From Nitrososphaera sp. (GTDB taxonomy: Archaea > Thermoproteota > Nitrososphaeria > Nitrososphaerales > Nitrososphaeraceae), in assembly GCF_013388945.1 (NCBI RefSeq), contig NZ_JACAEH010000004.1:248001-312000 (forward strand): 64,000 nt of DNA. Reading direction: 5' to 3'. The position numbers and the translations under genes were made by a program. This document shows positions 16,372 through 24,724 of the stretch, in pieces (positions within the stretch are counted from its first letter, which is position 1; every line of letters starts with the position of its first letter). The notes below the pieces were generated by a model. That model was not told the origin of the DNA. It searched no databases and saw nothing but the letters and a program-made list of their open reading frames with translations.

Positions 16372-17307
16372 ATGCCCAACCCCTTTTACGACCGCGACAT
16401 CGTCTCGATAAAGGACTTTACCAAGTCGGACCTCGAGTACGTGTTCTCTGCAACCGACAGGATAAGGGCGATGAAGCCGTCGCAGAGGGGCGAGCTTGGC
16501 AAGGGCAGGACGCTTGGCTACATATTCTACGAGCCCAGCACAAGGACGAGGATGAGCTTTGAGGCGGCAATAGCGTCGCTTGGCGGCAGTTCCATTGGGA
16601 TTTCTGAACTAAAGTCGTCGTCGGTGGAAAAGGGAGAGAGCCTGGCAGACACGATAAGGGTCATCGATTTGTACTCGGACGTAATAGTGCTCAGGCACCC
16701 GATGGACGGCTCGAGCAGGTTTGCAGCAGAACTTTCTGAAAACCCGATAATAAACGCCGGGAGCGGGAGCGAGGAGCACCCGACGCAGGCGCTGCTTGAC
16801 CTGTATACTATATTGAAGGAGAAGGGCAGGATTGACGGGCTGTCGATAGCCATCGTCGGCGACCTGAAGTACGGAAGGACCGTGTATTCGCTGCTGTACG
16901 GGCTTGCCAACTACAAGGTGGATATTCATTTAGTGTCGCCGCCGTCGCTTGCGGTAAGGAAGGAGTCGATATACGACGTGCAGGGCAGGTTAAAGATAAC
17001 GGAGCACAACGAGCTTGACGGCGTGCTGCAGAAGGCCGACGTGCTTTATGTTACCAGGATTCAGCGCGAGCGCTTCCCCGACTTGCAGGAGTACGAGAAG
17101 GTGCGCGGGTCTTATACGATAGACAATGCGACTTTGCAGAAGGCGAAAAAGGACGTGTCGGTGATGCACCCGCTGCCTAGATTGGATGAAATATCGCACT
17201 CGGTGGACGCGACAAAGAACGCGGTGTACTTCAGGCAGGCTGCAAACGGGAAAGAATTGAGGGCGGCGCTTCTGGCGCTCATGCTGAACGAGAGTCCGGC
17301 GCTGTAG
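16372..17307 (+). CDS. pyrB: Aspartate carbamoyltransferase catalytic subunit
   Basis: About 311 residues. Carbamoyl-phosphate loop STRTRMSFEAA, the mobile 80s loop with the Ser/Lys (SSSVEKGESLADT), HPTQALLDLYTI and HPLPRLDEI are all present. It condenses carbamoyl phosphate and aspartate in pyrimidine synthesis. A GTTTATTACG box ~25 bp upstream supports the ATG at 16372 (a GTG lies just before). The regulatory gene pyrI, usually next in archaea, is not here; the AT-rich Hachiman genes follow instead, convergently, so pyrI may have been displaced. Confidence 0.9.
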   Translation: MPNPFYDRDIVSIKDFTKSDLEYVFSATDRIRAMKPSQRGELGKGRTLGYIFYEPSTRTRMSFEAAIASLGGSSIGISELKSSSVEKGESLADTIRVIDLYSDVIVLRHPMDGSSRFAAELSENPIINAGSGSEEHPTQALLDLYTILKEKGRIDGLSIAIVGDLKYGRTVYSLLYGLANYKVDIHLVSPPSLAVRKESIYDVQGRLKITEHNELDGVLQKADVLYVTRIQRERFPDLQEYEKVRGSYTIDNATLQKAKKDVSVMHPLPRLDEISHSVDATKNAVYFRQAANGKELRAALLALMLNESPAL

Positions 17308-17366
17308 AGTTGCGGCAATGCAATTAGAATTAGATTTTATAGCTATATAATTTTGATACTATTGTA

Positions 17367-19997
17367 TTATTCTTCAAAACCCACTAAACTTTCAATTTCT
17401 TTAAAGAGTATGGGATGGAGCTCGCGTTCAAGTAACGATCTGTTTGTTCTCAGCCATTGGATACAAGCAGAGATATCTTTTACATTTGGATCCATTTTTT
17501 CATATACGCTTACTGCACTATTCCGCGAAAGACCTGTGCTGAGCAGTAAGAAAATTCTTGGATCTGATGCACCTGCTTCAAGATAAGTAGAAATCTCGGT
17601 ACAAAATGTCCTGCGATCAATCTTTTCTTTCATAACGCGAGTAAGAAGATCACAATAGCATTTTAGCCCTCTAGAATAGTCGTATTTGAGTGCTGTTTCC
17701 AATGTTTCATCAAGCTCGTCTATTATCTTATTCACTAGTTTCTTAGTTAATATCTGCTTTTGAACATTCTCTGCATAGTTGAGGTTGCTCTCCAATATTC
17801 TCTTATAACTCATTTGTGAGAGCCAAAACTTTGCTATTAGTGCATAATACTTGTAACTAACGCTCTGTTCTTTCAATAAGTATGTGGAGATATACTCGAA
17901 TATCCTCATCAAATTGTTATAGAAAGCTCTGCCTGCTTCCATATCCGAAGGATCCACATCTGATGGATCCATAGGCAATTCAAGCATTACACTTCTAGAC
18001 AATTCTTTATACAGTTCAAATTGCAATCTTGGATCGATAGACCGGTTTTTCAAAGCAATCTCTTTGATATCTTCAACTTCGTTGGCTCTGATCTTCAGTA
18101 ACTTTTTTAATCGTTGAAATTTATTATCTGGAATCTCCGAACATCTAATCTGTAATTCACGTAAATACGTTCCTTCAGGATCTTTCAGTTGCTTCATAAG
18201 AAGACTGGTTGCTATTGTTTCAACATTTTTCTTGCCATAATCTTGTTTTCTAAACTTTGTAAGATGCTCTAAAAGCAGATCTATATCTTCAATGAGAGTC
18301 TTTTCGACTGCGCTTCTGACTTTTTCCAACTTACCATCGAAAATATCTTTATCAGATTGCCACTTCTCATAATCAAGGCAGTAAACATTACCATAATAAT
18401 CTTTAGCGAGTCTGCCCGCTCGTCCGGCTAGATTGAGAACCGATGATTTATCCATTTTATCTCGTGGGCCTGACTTTGGCTTGTATAAGACGATATTCTT
18501 TGCCGGCAAGTTTACACCTTCAAGAAGAGTACTTGTACAACATAGGAAATCAATTTTCTTCTCATCAAAAAGCTGTTTGACACAAAGTCTAACAAATTGT
18601 GGCATCTTACCATAGTGGTATCCCACACCGCCCTCCAAATGATCAACTAGATAATAATCTGGATGCACGTGTGTTCTTAAGAATTCTATTCCTTCTTGTA
18701 GTTCTGCAGATTTTTTTGTGTTATTAAACTTAAGAATTCCTTCAGCTACCTTCCTACATTCTGCAGGGCCGTTGCAGTAAATCAAAGTGTGTCCTTTATC
18801 TTTTAGAAGATGTTCTGCAGTCCAGATCTTCTTATAATGAATTGCCGAGTCAGAAACTACTCTATCAATATCAACAGTCTGAATATGGACATCTTGATCC
18901 AGCTCCTGCAAGTACATAGAAACATTAACTTCACGTTTTCCAAAATCTACAAAGAAAAAGTTCTGACCTACTGGTGTTTTTTGTGTTTGATGAACTATTA
19001 CTTTGTCTTCTATGTTAAAAATCTCTGGAAAACGATGCGGATCAGCTGTGTTTGGCGAAATGATTATCTTTTGTAAGGAGGGGTTCTGTTTGACAAGCTC
19101 TTGAATAGAATCTTCTATTATAACACCTCTTTTGCTATCGCTAATTTTCTGTGCCTCATCTATAACAAGCAGATCTACAACAAGCCCAAGATCGCTAGAA
19201 ATCAGTTGTTGAAGTCTTTCTTGGGTTAATACTATTACCTTTTTTGGAATCCGTTTAATCTGATCTATGTTGCCATGATCAGCTGAATTGAATACCATTG
19301 CTTCTTGCGGAGTAAGACTAAGTTCTCGAAGACTTCTAGTTACTGCTTCGTGAATCTCCGCGATCAAAGATTTTGTTGGTACCACATAAATAGCACAATA
19401 ACTATCTGATTTGAGCACACGTTCTGCAATGTATTGGTAGACGACAAATGATTTGCCAGCTGAGGTAGGCGCAGTAAATGTGACATTCTTTTTGTTAAGA
19501 AGATCATAGAAGACATCAATCTGAAAATCTGTTAACTGCCATTGATTATTTCCAATTGAAACTTGATTTGCAGTCTTCTTGATTAATATTTCAGGAAATT
19601 TTATGTACGAAATTATCTCATCCTCATAAGTTTCTGCAGTACTAAAGAAAGAGAAATAGTCTGGATACTTTTCATTGTTGACCATAGTTGCGATGGCAGG
19701 TATATCGCCCATCCTTGCAAGCACTAATTCTGCAGCAAATGGCAGAGCGTCATACTCTTTCTTATATAGTTCCAATAGGAAGAGCGAAATCTTGAGAGCT
19801 AACTTGCGATGGTTCTCATCTCGACTTAGTGCAAAAAGCGCAGCTGTTTCAATAAGATGTTTTATTTGCATGTCGGTCAGGGTAGGCTTTGGAATAGGAA
19901 ATCGACTACGAATTAGGTCGATATAGTCCCCTTTGAAATCTTGATTATTGTACGTCTGAATAGAAAACTTCGTAAATAATGTTGCAGGTTCCATCAT
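17367..19997 (-). CDS. hamB: HamB: Ski2-like SF2 helicase of Hachiman defence
   Basis: 876 residues. Residues 1-150 are a helical accessory domain. The helicase core has Walker A APTSAGKS (176-183), a DEAQ Walker B (LLVIDEAQK, about 277-285) and the motif VI NLAGRAGRL (~524), a pattern shared with Ski2/Hel308 enzymes. The C-terminal ~300 residues are helical. Known: in Hachiman, HamB senses foreign or damaged DNA and holds the HamA nuclease in check. The gene lies 8 bp after hamA. It is markedly richer in A+T than its neighbours, a sign of transfer. Confidence 0.82.
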   Translation of the reverse strand: MMEPATLFTKFSIQTYNNQDFKGDYIDLIRSRFPIPKPTLTDMQIKHLIETAALFALSRDENHRKLALKISLFLLELYKKEYDALPFAAELVLARMGDIPAIATMVNNEKYPDYFSFFSTAETYEDEIISYIKFPEILIKKTANQVSIGNNQWQLTDFQIDVFYDLLNKKNVTFTAPTSAGKSFVVYQYIAERVLKSDSYCAIYVVPTKSLIAEIHEAVTRSLRELSLTPQEAMVFNSADHGNIDQIKRIPKKVIVLTQERLQQLISSDLGLVVDLLVIDEAQKISDSKRGVIIEDSIQELVKQNPSLQKIIISPNTADPHRFPEIFNIEDKVIVHQTQKTPVGQNFFFVDFGKREVNVSMYLQELDQDVHIQTVDIDRVVSDSAIHYKKIWTAEHLLKDKGHTLIYCNGPAECRKVAEGILKFNNTKKSAELQEGIEFLRTHVHPDYYLVDHLEGGVGYHYGKMPQFVRLCVKQLFDEKKIDFLCCTSTLLEGVNLPAKNIVLYKPKSGPRDKMDKSSVLNLAGRAGRLAKDYYGNVYCLDYEKWQSDKDIFDGKLEKVRSAVEKTLIEDIDLLLEHLTKFRKQDYGKKNVETIATSLLMKQLKDPEGTYLRELQIRCSEIPDNKFQRLKKLLKIRANEVEDIKEIALKNRSIDPRLQFELYKELSRSVMLELPMDPSDVDPSDMEAGRAFYNNLMRIFEYISTYLLKEQSVSYKYYALIAKFWLSQMSYKRILESNLNYAENVQKQILTKKLVNKIIDELDETLETALKYDYSRGLKCYCDLLTRVMKEKIDRRTFCTEISTYLEAGASDPRIFLLLSTGLSRNSAVSVYEKMDPNVKDISACIQWLRTNRSLLERELHPILFKEIESLVGFEE

Positions 19998-20005
19998 TGA
20001 CTGAT

Positions 20006-21043
20006 TTACAGCTCCTTCTTGAATTTTGCCTTGAACTGATCAACATCGACAAATGGCATAAATTGAACATGAAAATGCTGATCTTTAATCTTGGATCCTA
20101 ATACAGCCTTCTGCATCTTTTCAGCTATTTCGTCATGTCGTTTTTCGAATTCGCTTTTTAGAAAAGCAGTAAGATCCAATTGATCTCTTGAGGAGAGTTT
20201 GCACATGACGTCCCAATTATAACCTATGAAAATAGAATTAACTTCTCTGTATTTTTGTTTGTTTTTAGCGTATGGTAATACAATCTCAGCAAGCACATCT
20301 GCATATCGTCCGAACTTTTCTTTGTCAATGTAAGTGGATATTATATCTAATTCAAACTTGCGTTTCCCTCCGTCTCCATTTGTAAAATCTGTGACACTAT
20401 CAATAGACTTGGAAATCGCGCCGCCCAAATCCTTATACATTTTTGACTCTCCAAAATGGAGTAATATCATGCCATTATCGACTTGTACATGAATACCATC
20501 TGCTCCATGCAACGGCATATTTTTGTTAGTCTTCAACGGCATCTTTTGTACAACCTGAATAATCCCCTCTGATTCAAGCAAGATGAAAAGAATTAATTCG
20601 CCTACTTCAGATGGTTTGGGGTCTTTCTGGCGAAATTTGTCTCTAGCTCGGCGATATATCCTTGAGGAGTACGCTGGATCCTTCATCCTTTCAGGATCTA
20701 GTAGTTTGCTCTCAGTAACATATCTGACAACCGAATCAACAAGAAAATCAATAAGATCGTCTTCTCTAATTTTATCGGCCGTACAAGTTGGAAGATAGAA
20801 CCTGCAGTTTAAAGTCGGAAGTGGTTTTTTAGTCGGAAACGAATGAAGATAATTTTCTATGTCAGCTTGCCAGACTCTTTTCATTTGTTCCAAATATTTA
20901 CTAAATTCTTCTATCTGAGTAGAAGACAACCTCGGAATTCTTCCACAGAGAGGACATATAAAAGGAATTGCTCCTAGACTTGGAGTTCTGCCGTCTGGTT
21001 GACATAATTCAATCTCGAGCAACTGACAGCTTTTCTGAAGCAT
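20006..21043 (-). CDS. hamA: HamA: DUF1837-type nuclease of Hachiman defence
   Basis: 345 residues. The first 45 residues contain Cys pairs (FICPLCG). The C-terminal half is the DUF1837 domain: GADGIHV (Asp182) then a strand and LHFGESKMYKDL (Glu199, Lys201), i.e. the D...ExK arrangement of PD-(D/E)xK nucleases, followed by SIDSVTDF and a conserved helical region. Known: HamA is the effector that degrades DNA when HamB signals infection. It is the first gene of the two-gene operon, AT-rich like hamB, with a GATATGATATC promoter-like sequence upstream. Confidence 0.82.
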   Translation of the reverse strand: MLQKSCQLLEIELCQPDGRTPSLGAIPFICPLCGRIPRLSSTQIEEFSKYLEQMKRVWQADIENYLHSFPTKKPLPTLNCRFYLPTCTADKIREDDLIDFLVDSVVRYVTESKLLDPERMKDPAYSSRIYRRARDKFRQKDPKPSEVGELILFILLESEGIIQVVQKMPLKTNKNMPLHGADGIHVQVDNGMILLHFGESKMYKDLGGAISKSIDSVTDFTNGDGGKRKFELDIISTYIDKEKFGRYADVLAEIVLPYAKNKQKYREVNSIFIGYNWDVMCKLSSRDQLDLTAFLKSEFEKRHDEIAEKMQKAVLGSKIKDQHFHVQFMPFVDVDQFKAKFKKEL

Positions 21044-21059
21044 ACAGATATCATATCTA

Positions 21060-21446
21060 AGAGCAATAACGCATTTAACATAAGGCTCCCGTTAGGGGGA
21101 GGGGGTACCTAGGGAGCCTATGGACGGCAATAGTATCCGACTTACACTTCTATCTCCCATAAATCTCATCTTCCTTCTCCTTTGCCGCGCCTGCCACCTT
21201 GAGCGCCTTTGGCGCAGGCACTCAATCCTGTCGTCGCAAAACTCCATTATCCGCCTCAAAGCACGCGGCCCCGGCAAGATTCTCCCTGCCGCCTGCAATC
21301 TCCCACACCAAACAGCCGCGCCCACCATCACAGCCCCACAAACTCCTTCCACCACCTCCTCGCATGGCCTGCGCTGACGCGCCACTCGCCGAGCTCTTCA
21401 GACAGTCCTGTGCAGAAGGTGCCCTGCTCCGCGGGCATCGTCCCTC
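21060..21446. other. Intergenic stretch without a convincing gene
   Basis: Between hamA and the next HTH gene lie ~390 bp that return to high GC. The segment begins with a G-rich run (GGCTCCCGTTAGGGGGAGG). A minus-strand frame at 21092-21385 encodes an Arg/Cys-rich peptide with no recognisable domain and atypical composition; I do not call it a gene. It could be a decayed remnant or the right boundary of the acquired hamAB segment. Confidence 0.35.
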
Positions 21447-21863
21447 TCAAGCTGCCTGAACGTCACCCTTGCCTTCCTGCAGCTTTTTCAGCGCGCGCTT
21501 GTACGCGTGCACAGTCGGCGTCTCTCCGAGCATCTCCAGGTACAGCCTGACGGTTTCATTAAGCGCCTCGAGTATCCGGGTCTTTTGCTCGACGCTCCTG
21601 GCTTCCTTGAACAGGTTCTGCAGCTCGAATTCGTGGTCCCTTATCTTTGCAAGCGCCAGCTTGTATTCGTGGATAAAGCCGTCCTTTGCCAGGTCGTCGA
21701 GCCAGCTCCCGGCCGCTCCTCGGATGTAGGCGATGTCCCTTGCAATCGTCATCCTGTTTACTTCCAAAAGCTCGGCGATGCGACCCTCGGGCACCCCCTT
21801 GACCAGATAGTACGCCACCTTCTCCCTGCGCGCGTGTATATCCGACCTGTTCACGGACACCAT
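21447..21863 (-). CDS. HTH protein, unknown
   Basis: 138 residues. A helix-turn-helix of the resolvase/terminase-small-subunit kind sits near the N-terminus (YLVKGVPEGRIAELLEVNRMTIARDI). The rest is helical with coiled-coil potential (LALAKIRDHEFELQNLFKEAR) and a basic end. Two promoter-like ATTAGTTCTTxxTA boxes precede it, the distal one being part of a repeated element (21912-22048). It might regulate through the TGTAACATTTT sites upstream. Confidence 0.55.
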   Translation of the reverse strand: MVSVNRSDIHARREKVAYYLVKGVPEGRIAELLEVNRMTIARDIAYIRGAAGSWLDDLAKDGFIHEYKLALAKIRDHEFELQNLFKEARSVEQKTRILEALNETVRLYLEMLGETPTVHAYKRALKKLQEGKGDVQAA

Positions 21864-21911
21864 CTGGAACTCCGTGCGTATTAAGAACTAATTTCCCGGC
21901 CCGCCCGCTAT

Positions 21912-22048
21912 AAAAGAACTAATTGCAGCCAGGTCGCCCGGCCCTCAAAATTGTAACATTTTTTCGTGCTCAAAATGTTACATGATGTAACATTTTTTCC
22001 GCATAACCCACTGGAAACGACCCCCCTCCGGCAGAATCCAGTTCTTTA
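21912..22048 (-). repeat. Repeated element, copy A (MITE-like, promoter-bearing)
   Basis: Ends with inverted AAAAGAACT(AATT) and AGTTCTTT(AAA). Inside, the right part (22008-22055) matches 38430-38480 in inverse orientation over ~46 bp with only a 5-bp indel and a few mismatches; the left end AATTAGTTCTTTTATA (minus strand) is also identical in both copies. In each case the element points the same way, with its TATA-bearing end 20-50 bp from a gene start. Copy A has ~65 bp extra, which carry the TGTAACATTTT sites. Confidence 0.55.
21952..21996. promoter_or_regulatory. Three alternating TGTAACATTTT half-sites
   Basis: TGTAACATTTT at 21952-21962, its complement AAAATGTTACA at 21972-21982, and TGTAACATTTT again at 21986-21996. 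The last two form a perfect 25-bp palindrome (12-bp arms around one G, 21972-21996). Such an array is an operator for a dimeric regulator. The site lies upstream of the HTH gene at 21447-21863 (minus). Confidence 0.6.
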
Positions 22049-22125
22049 AAGCCTGACATGCAAATGAACTGCCGCAGGACGAGGCCGGCACCCACTGACT
22101 TGGAGAATATTCCAAAGTTGGAATA

Positions 22126-22353
22126 TTATTCCAGATCCACAAATTCGCTCTTGTCGCCCTGCAGGTATGCAGAGAGCCTCTTTTCTATCTCCCTTGCATC
22201 CTTCTTTGAAATCTTCTCTTTCTTTTCAAAAAGCAGCAGGTGCATGGCTCTGGACAGCAGGTCTACCTTTTTCTCTAGCTCACTTTTGCGCGTCGTAACT
22301 GCTCGAAATTGGTGTATTTTGAATTTAAGGTTTGTCCGTCGCGCAGCCGCCAC
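22126..22353 (-). CDS. Small charged helical protein
   Basis: 75 residues, highly charged, almost wholly helical: RKSELEKKVDLLSRAMHLLL and KKEKISKKDAREIEKRLSAYLQG. A coiled coil is likely. The basic N-terminus suggests nucleic-acid contact. The start lies close to the divergent or tandem small regulators here; no family is recognised. It follows the winged-helix gene at 22376-22660 by 22 bp on the same strand. Confidence 0.4.
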   Translation of the reverse strand: MAAARRTNLKFKIHQFRAVTTRKSELEKKVDLLSRAMHLLLFEKKEKISKKDAREIEKRLSAYLQGDKSEFVDLE

Positions 22354-22375
22354 TGCTGATCCCTACGGCAGCGCT

Positions 22376-22660
22376 TCATTCCACGTCGGAAAAGAATTTC
22401 TTCATCAGCGCGACCAGCTCGTGCGAAAACCTCGGGTTGAGGCTGATCTCCAAGCCGTAACTTGTAGGGTGCGACATTATCAGGCCTTCTTTTATCATCT
22501 GCTTTCCAATCCTGTCGACCCTCTTCGTGCCGTCCTTGCCAAGGTCTCTCAGGTTGAACCCCTTCTTCAGGTTTTCAAACGACGTGTGGCTAGCGCCCCA
22601 CTTGCCGTGTCTGTACAGCTTCAAAACGATGCGGGCCCTTATCTCATCGTCGCTGAACAT
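22376..22660 (-). CDS. Winged-helix protein
   Basis: 94 residues. MFSDDEIRARIVLKLYRHGKW starts a helical DNA-binding fold, followed by VDRIGKQMIKEGLI as recognition region and a SYGLEISLNPR wing. A candidate transcription regulator of the small archaeal type. It is divergent from another winged-helix gene at 22731, with a TATA-like CTATAAATA between them. Confidence 0.5.
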   Translation of the reverse strand: MFSDDEIRARIVLKLYRHGKWGASHTSFENLKKGFNLRDLGKDGTKRVDRIGKQMIKEGLIMSHPTSYGLEISLNPRFSHELVALMKKFFSDVE

Positions 22661-22730
22661 GGTCCACTTATGATACCTTTGATCGTCAACTATAAATACT
22701 TTGAAGCCTCATCAAGGCTTGGGAGCAATA

Positions 22731-23048
22731 TTGGAAAAGTCGCTGCTCATTCAGTATTTGGGAGACACGCCGAAGCTCAGGATCATAGACTTCTTTCTAG
22801 AAAACAGGAGCGACTACTCAAAGAAAGAGATCATAGAGGGCACGGGCATCTCCAAGACCACATTCTACAAGGTCTGGGACGAGCTAATGCAGTTCGGGAT
22901 AGTAAAAGAGACGAGGAAGTACGGCATGGCGCAGCTCTATGCACTGAAGGAGAGCAACCCGCTGGTAAAAAAGTTCATGGCCTTGGATTCAGAACTTGGC
23001 AAGCAGGCCATGGAAAAGGTTACGGAAAAGAAGGTTCTGGCACACTAA
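22731..23048 (+). CDS. Winged-helix transcription regulator
   Basis: About 105 residues. DTPKLRIIDFFLENRSDYSK then EIIEGTGISKTTFYKVWDEL is a clear helix-turn-helix, followed by a wing (KETRKYGMAQLYAL) and a C-terminal helix. I place the start at TTG 22731 because a CTATAAATA box lies ~30 bp upstream; the frame is open to 22701. Target unknown. Confidence 0.6.
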   Translation: MEKSLLIQYLGDTPKLRIIDFFLENRSDYSKKEIIEGTGISKTTFYKVWDELMQFGIVKETRKYGMAQLYALKESNPLVKKFMALDSELGKQAMEKVTEKKVLAH

Positions 23049-23162
23049 TCCCAGCCGCGATTTTATTCTGCAAAACTTTTCCATCTCATCAACGAAAGCT
23101 CGACTCCAAGTCAACTCTTTTGCGCCCAGTTTTCCTTAAGCACTGCCAGCCATCAAAGGCCG

Positions 23163-23363
23163 ATGATAAAGATACTGTCGCTCATAATCGGGGGGATATT
23201 CCTGATGGCCATGGGCGCGTACGCGCTGAGCGTCTCAAACATCGCGCTCACGTGGCCCCAGGTCCCGTGGCCGCAGGTCGACTGGGCTCTGGTCGGGTTC
23301 GTGACCCTGATAGGCGGCCTGATATCCACCGGGACCGGGATTGCAGTGTCGCGCCTTGCCTAG
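23163..23363 (+). CDS. Two-helix membrane protein
   Basis: 66 residues: one membrane helix at 1-25 (ILSLIIGGIFLMAMGAYAL), a short polar WPQVPWPQVDWA linker with a repeated WPQV motif, and a second helix at 42-62. No known family. It is convergent with glyA, overlapping its stop by 4 bp. Confidence 0.45.
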   Translation: MIKILSLIIGGIFLMAMGAYALSVSNIALTWPQVPWPQVDWALVGFVTLIGGLISTGTGIAVSRLA

Positions 23364-24682
23364 CGCCTGTTCACGAGGCTGATGTACTCGTAGGCGCCGA
23401 CCGCGTTGTCAAACGCGTACTGCACCTTCTGGTACTGCCTGCGGAATTCTGCAACGTCCTTTGCCACCTGCGCCGGGTCCTTCTTGTCCACGACCACGCG
23501 CTTGATGAAAGACGCGATCTCTTTCATCTCGCTTTCCTTCATGCCAAGCCTCGTGACCTCGGGCACGCCTATCCTGACGCCTCCGGGGTGCATGTAGTGC
23601 CTGCCGGCCTTGATGTCGCCCGGAAGCAATTGCCTGTTCAGTATGATGCCTGCCTTTTCCAAGTCCTTTTCGATTGTGCCGCCGTCACCAAACTTTGTCA
23701 CGTCAACTGCCATCTGGTGCGACATGGTATAGCCCCTCTTTTCTCCAAGCACCCCAAAGCCCGCCTCGGCAAGCGCGCCGGCGAGAGCCTTGGCGTTTCT
23801 CACCACCTGCCTCGCATAGTCCTTTCCAAACTCCAGAGATTCAGCAAGCGCTATCGCCTTTCCAGCCACGTGGTGCAGGTGGTGGCTCGACGTGTTGCCC
23901 GGGAATATCCCTTTCTTTATCCCGTCTGCAAACTTTTCATACGCCACTATTATCCCGCCCTGCGGGCCCCAGAGCGTCTTGTGCGAGCTCATGGTCATCG
24001 TGTCGGCGCCTTCCCTGAGCGGGTCCTGGAACTCGCCTCCGGCAATCAGTCCTGCGACGTGCGCGCCGTCGTAGTTGATGTGGATGCCGTGGTCGTGCAT
24101 GAACTGCGACAGCTCCTTTACCGGGTGCGGGAAGAGGAACAGCGACCCCCCGAACATCGCAAGCGTCGGCTTTTTGCCGTCGCGGGCCATCTCCTCTATC
24201 TTTTTCTTTGTCCCGTCGACGTCTATAGTCATCTCCTCCCTCAAAAACGGGTAGTGCTCGATGTTGAGGCCGTGCACCAGGCCGGCGGTGCCTGCGTGCT
24301 CCTTCTTGCCGTGCGATATGTGGCCGCCGGTAGGGATTGACGCTGCCATCATCCAGTCGCCCGGGTTTGAGAACGCGGCGTAGATTGCGAGGTTTGCGAC
24401 GACGCCCGAAGTCGCGCGGCAGTCGGCAAACTCTGACTTGAAAACCCTCCTTGCAAGGTCGTTGCAGATGAGCTCAACCTGGTCAATGTAGACGCAGCCG
24501 GCGTACACGCGCTCGCCGGGCCAGCCCTCCGCGTAGCGGTTCGCAAAGTCGGACATGCACGCCTCCCTGACTGCCGGGCTTGGCACGTTCTCGCTTGCGA
24601 TAAGGGGGATGGAGCGGTTGAACCATTCGTGATGCTCGCGCATCAGCCTGAGGACATCGTCGTACGCTTTCCTTGCACTCAT
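23360..24682 (-). CDS. glyA: Serine hydroxymethyltransferase
   Basis: 440 residues. Fold-type I PLP enzyme that interconverts serine and glycine using a folate- or pterin-type C1 carrier. Visible are ASENVPSPAV, NRYAEGWPGERVYAGC, the PLP lysine in SSHKTLWGPQGG and HHLHHVAG. The start is ATG at 24682, about 30 bp after a TATTATGG-type box. A long plus-strand frame over the same bases is antisense noise. Confidence 0.9.
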   Translation of the reverse strand: MSARKAYDDVLRLMREHHEWFNRSIPLIASENVPSPAVREACMSDFANRYAEGWPGERVYAGCVYIDQVELICNDLARRVFKSEFADCRATSGVVANLAIYAAFSNPGDWMMAASIPTGGHISHGKKEHAGTAGLVHGLNIEHYPFLREEMTIDVDGTKKKIEEMARDGKKPTLAMFGGSLFLFPHPVKELSQFMHDHGIHINYDGAHVAGLIAGGEFQDPLREGADTMTMSSHKTLWGPQGGIIVAYEKFADGIKKGIFPGNTSSHHLHHVAGKAIALAESLEFGKDYARQVVRNAKALAGALAEAGFGVLGEKRGYTMSHQMAVDVTKFGDGGTIEKDLEKAGIILNRQLLPGDIKAGRHYMHPGGVRIGVPEVTRLGMKESEMKEIASFIKRVVVDKKDPAQVAKDVAEFRRQYQKVQYAFDNAVGAYEYISLVNRR

Positions 24683-24724
24683 TGATGTGCACTCTGTAAT
24701 GTCAAGTCCATAATAGTATATCGC

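Noticed and set aside
17308-21100. Insertion sequence or attachment repeats around the Hachiman genes
   Set aside because: I saw no transposase and no convincing direct repeats at either edge.
21092-21385. A 97-codon Arg/Cys-rich gene next to hamA
   Set aside because: No domain, odd composition, no promoter or clear start; listed as intergenic.
22058-24340. A 760-codon plus-strand frame across 22-24.3 kb
   Set aside because: It runs antisense to glyA and two small minus-strand genes; its translation has no domain and an Arg/His/Val composition typical of a mirror frame in GC-rich archaeal DNA.
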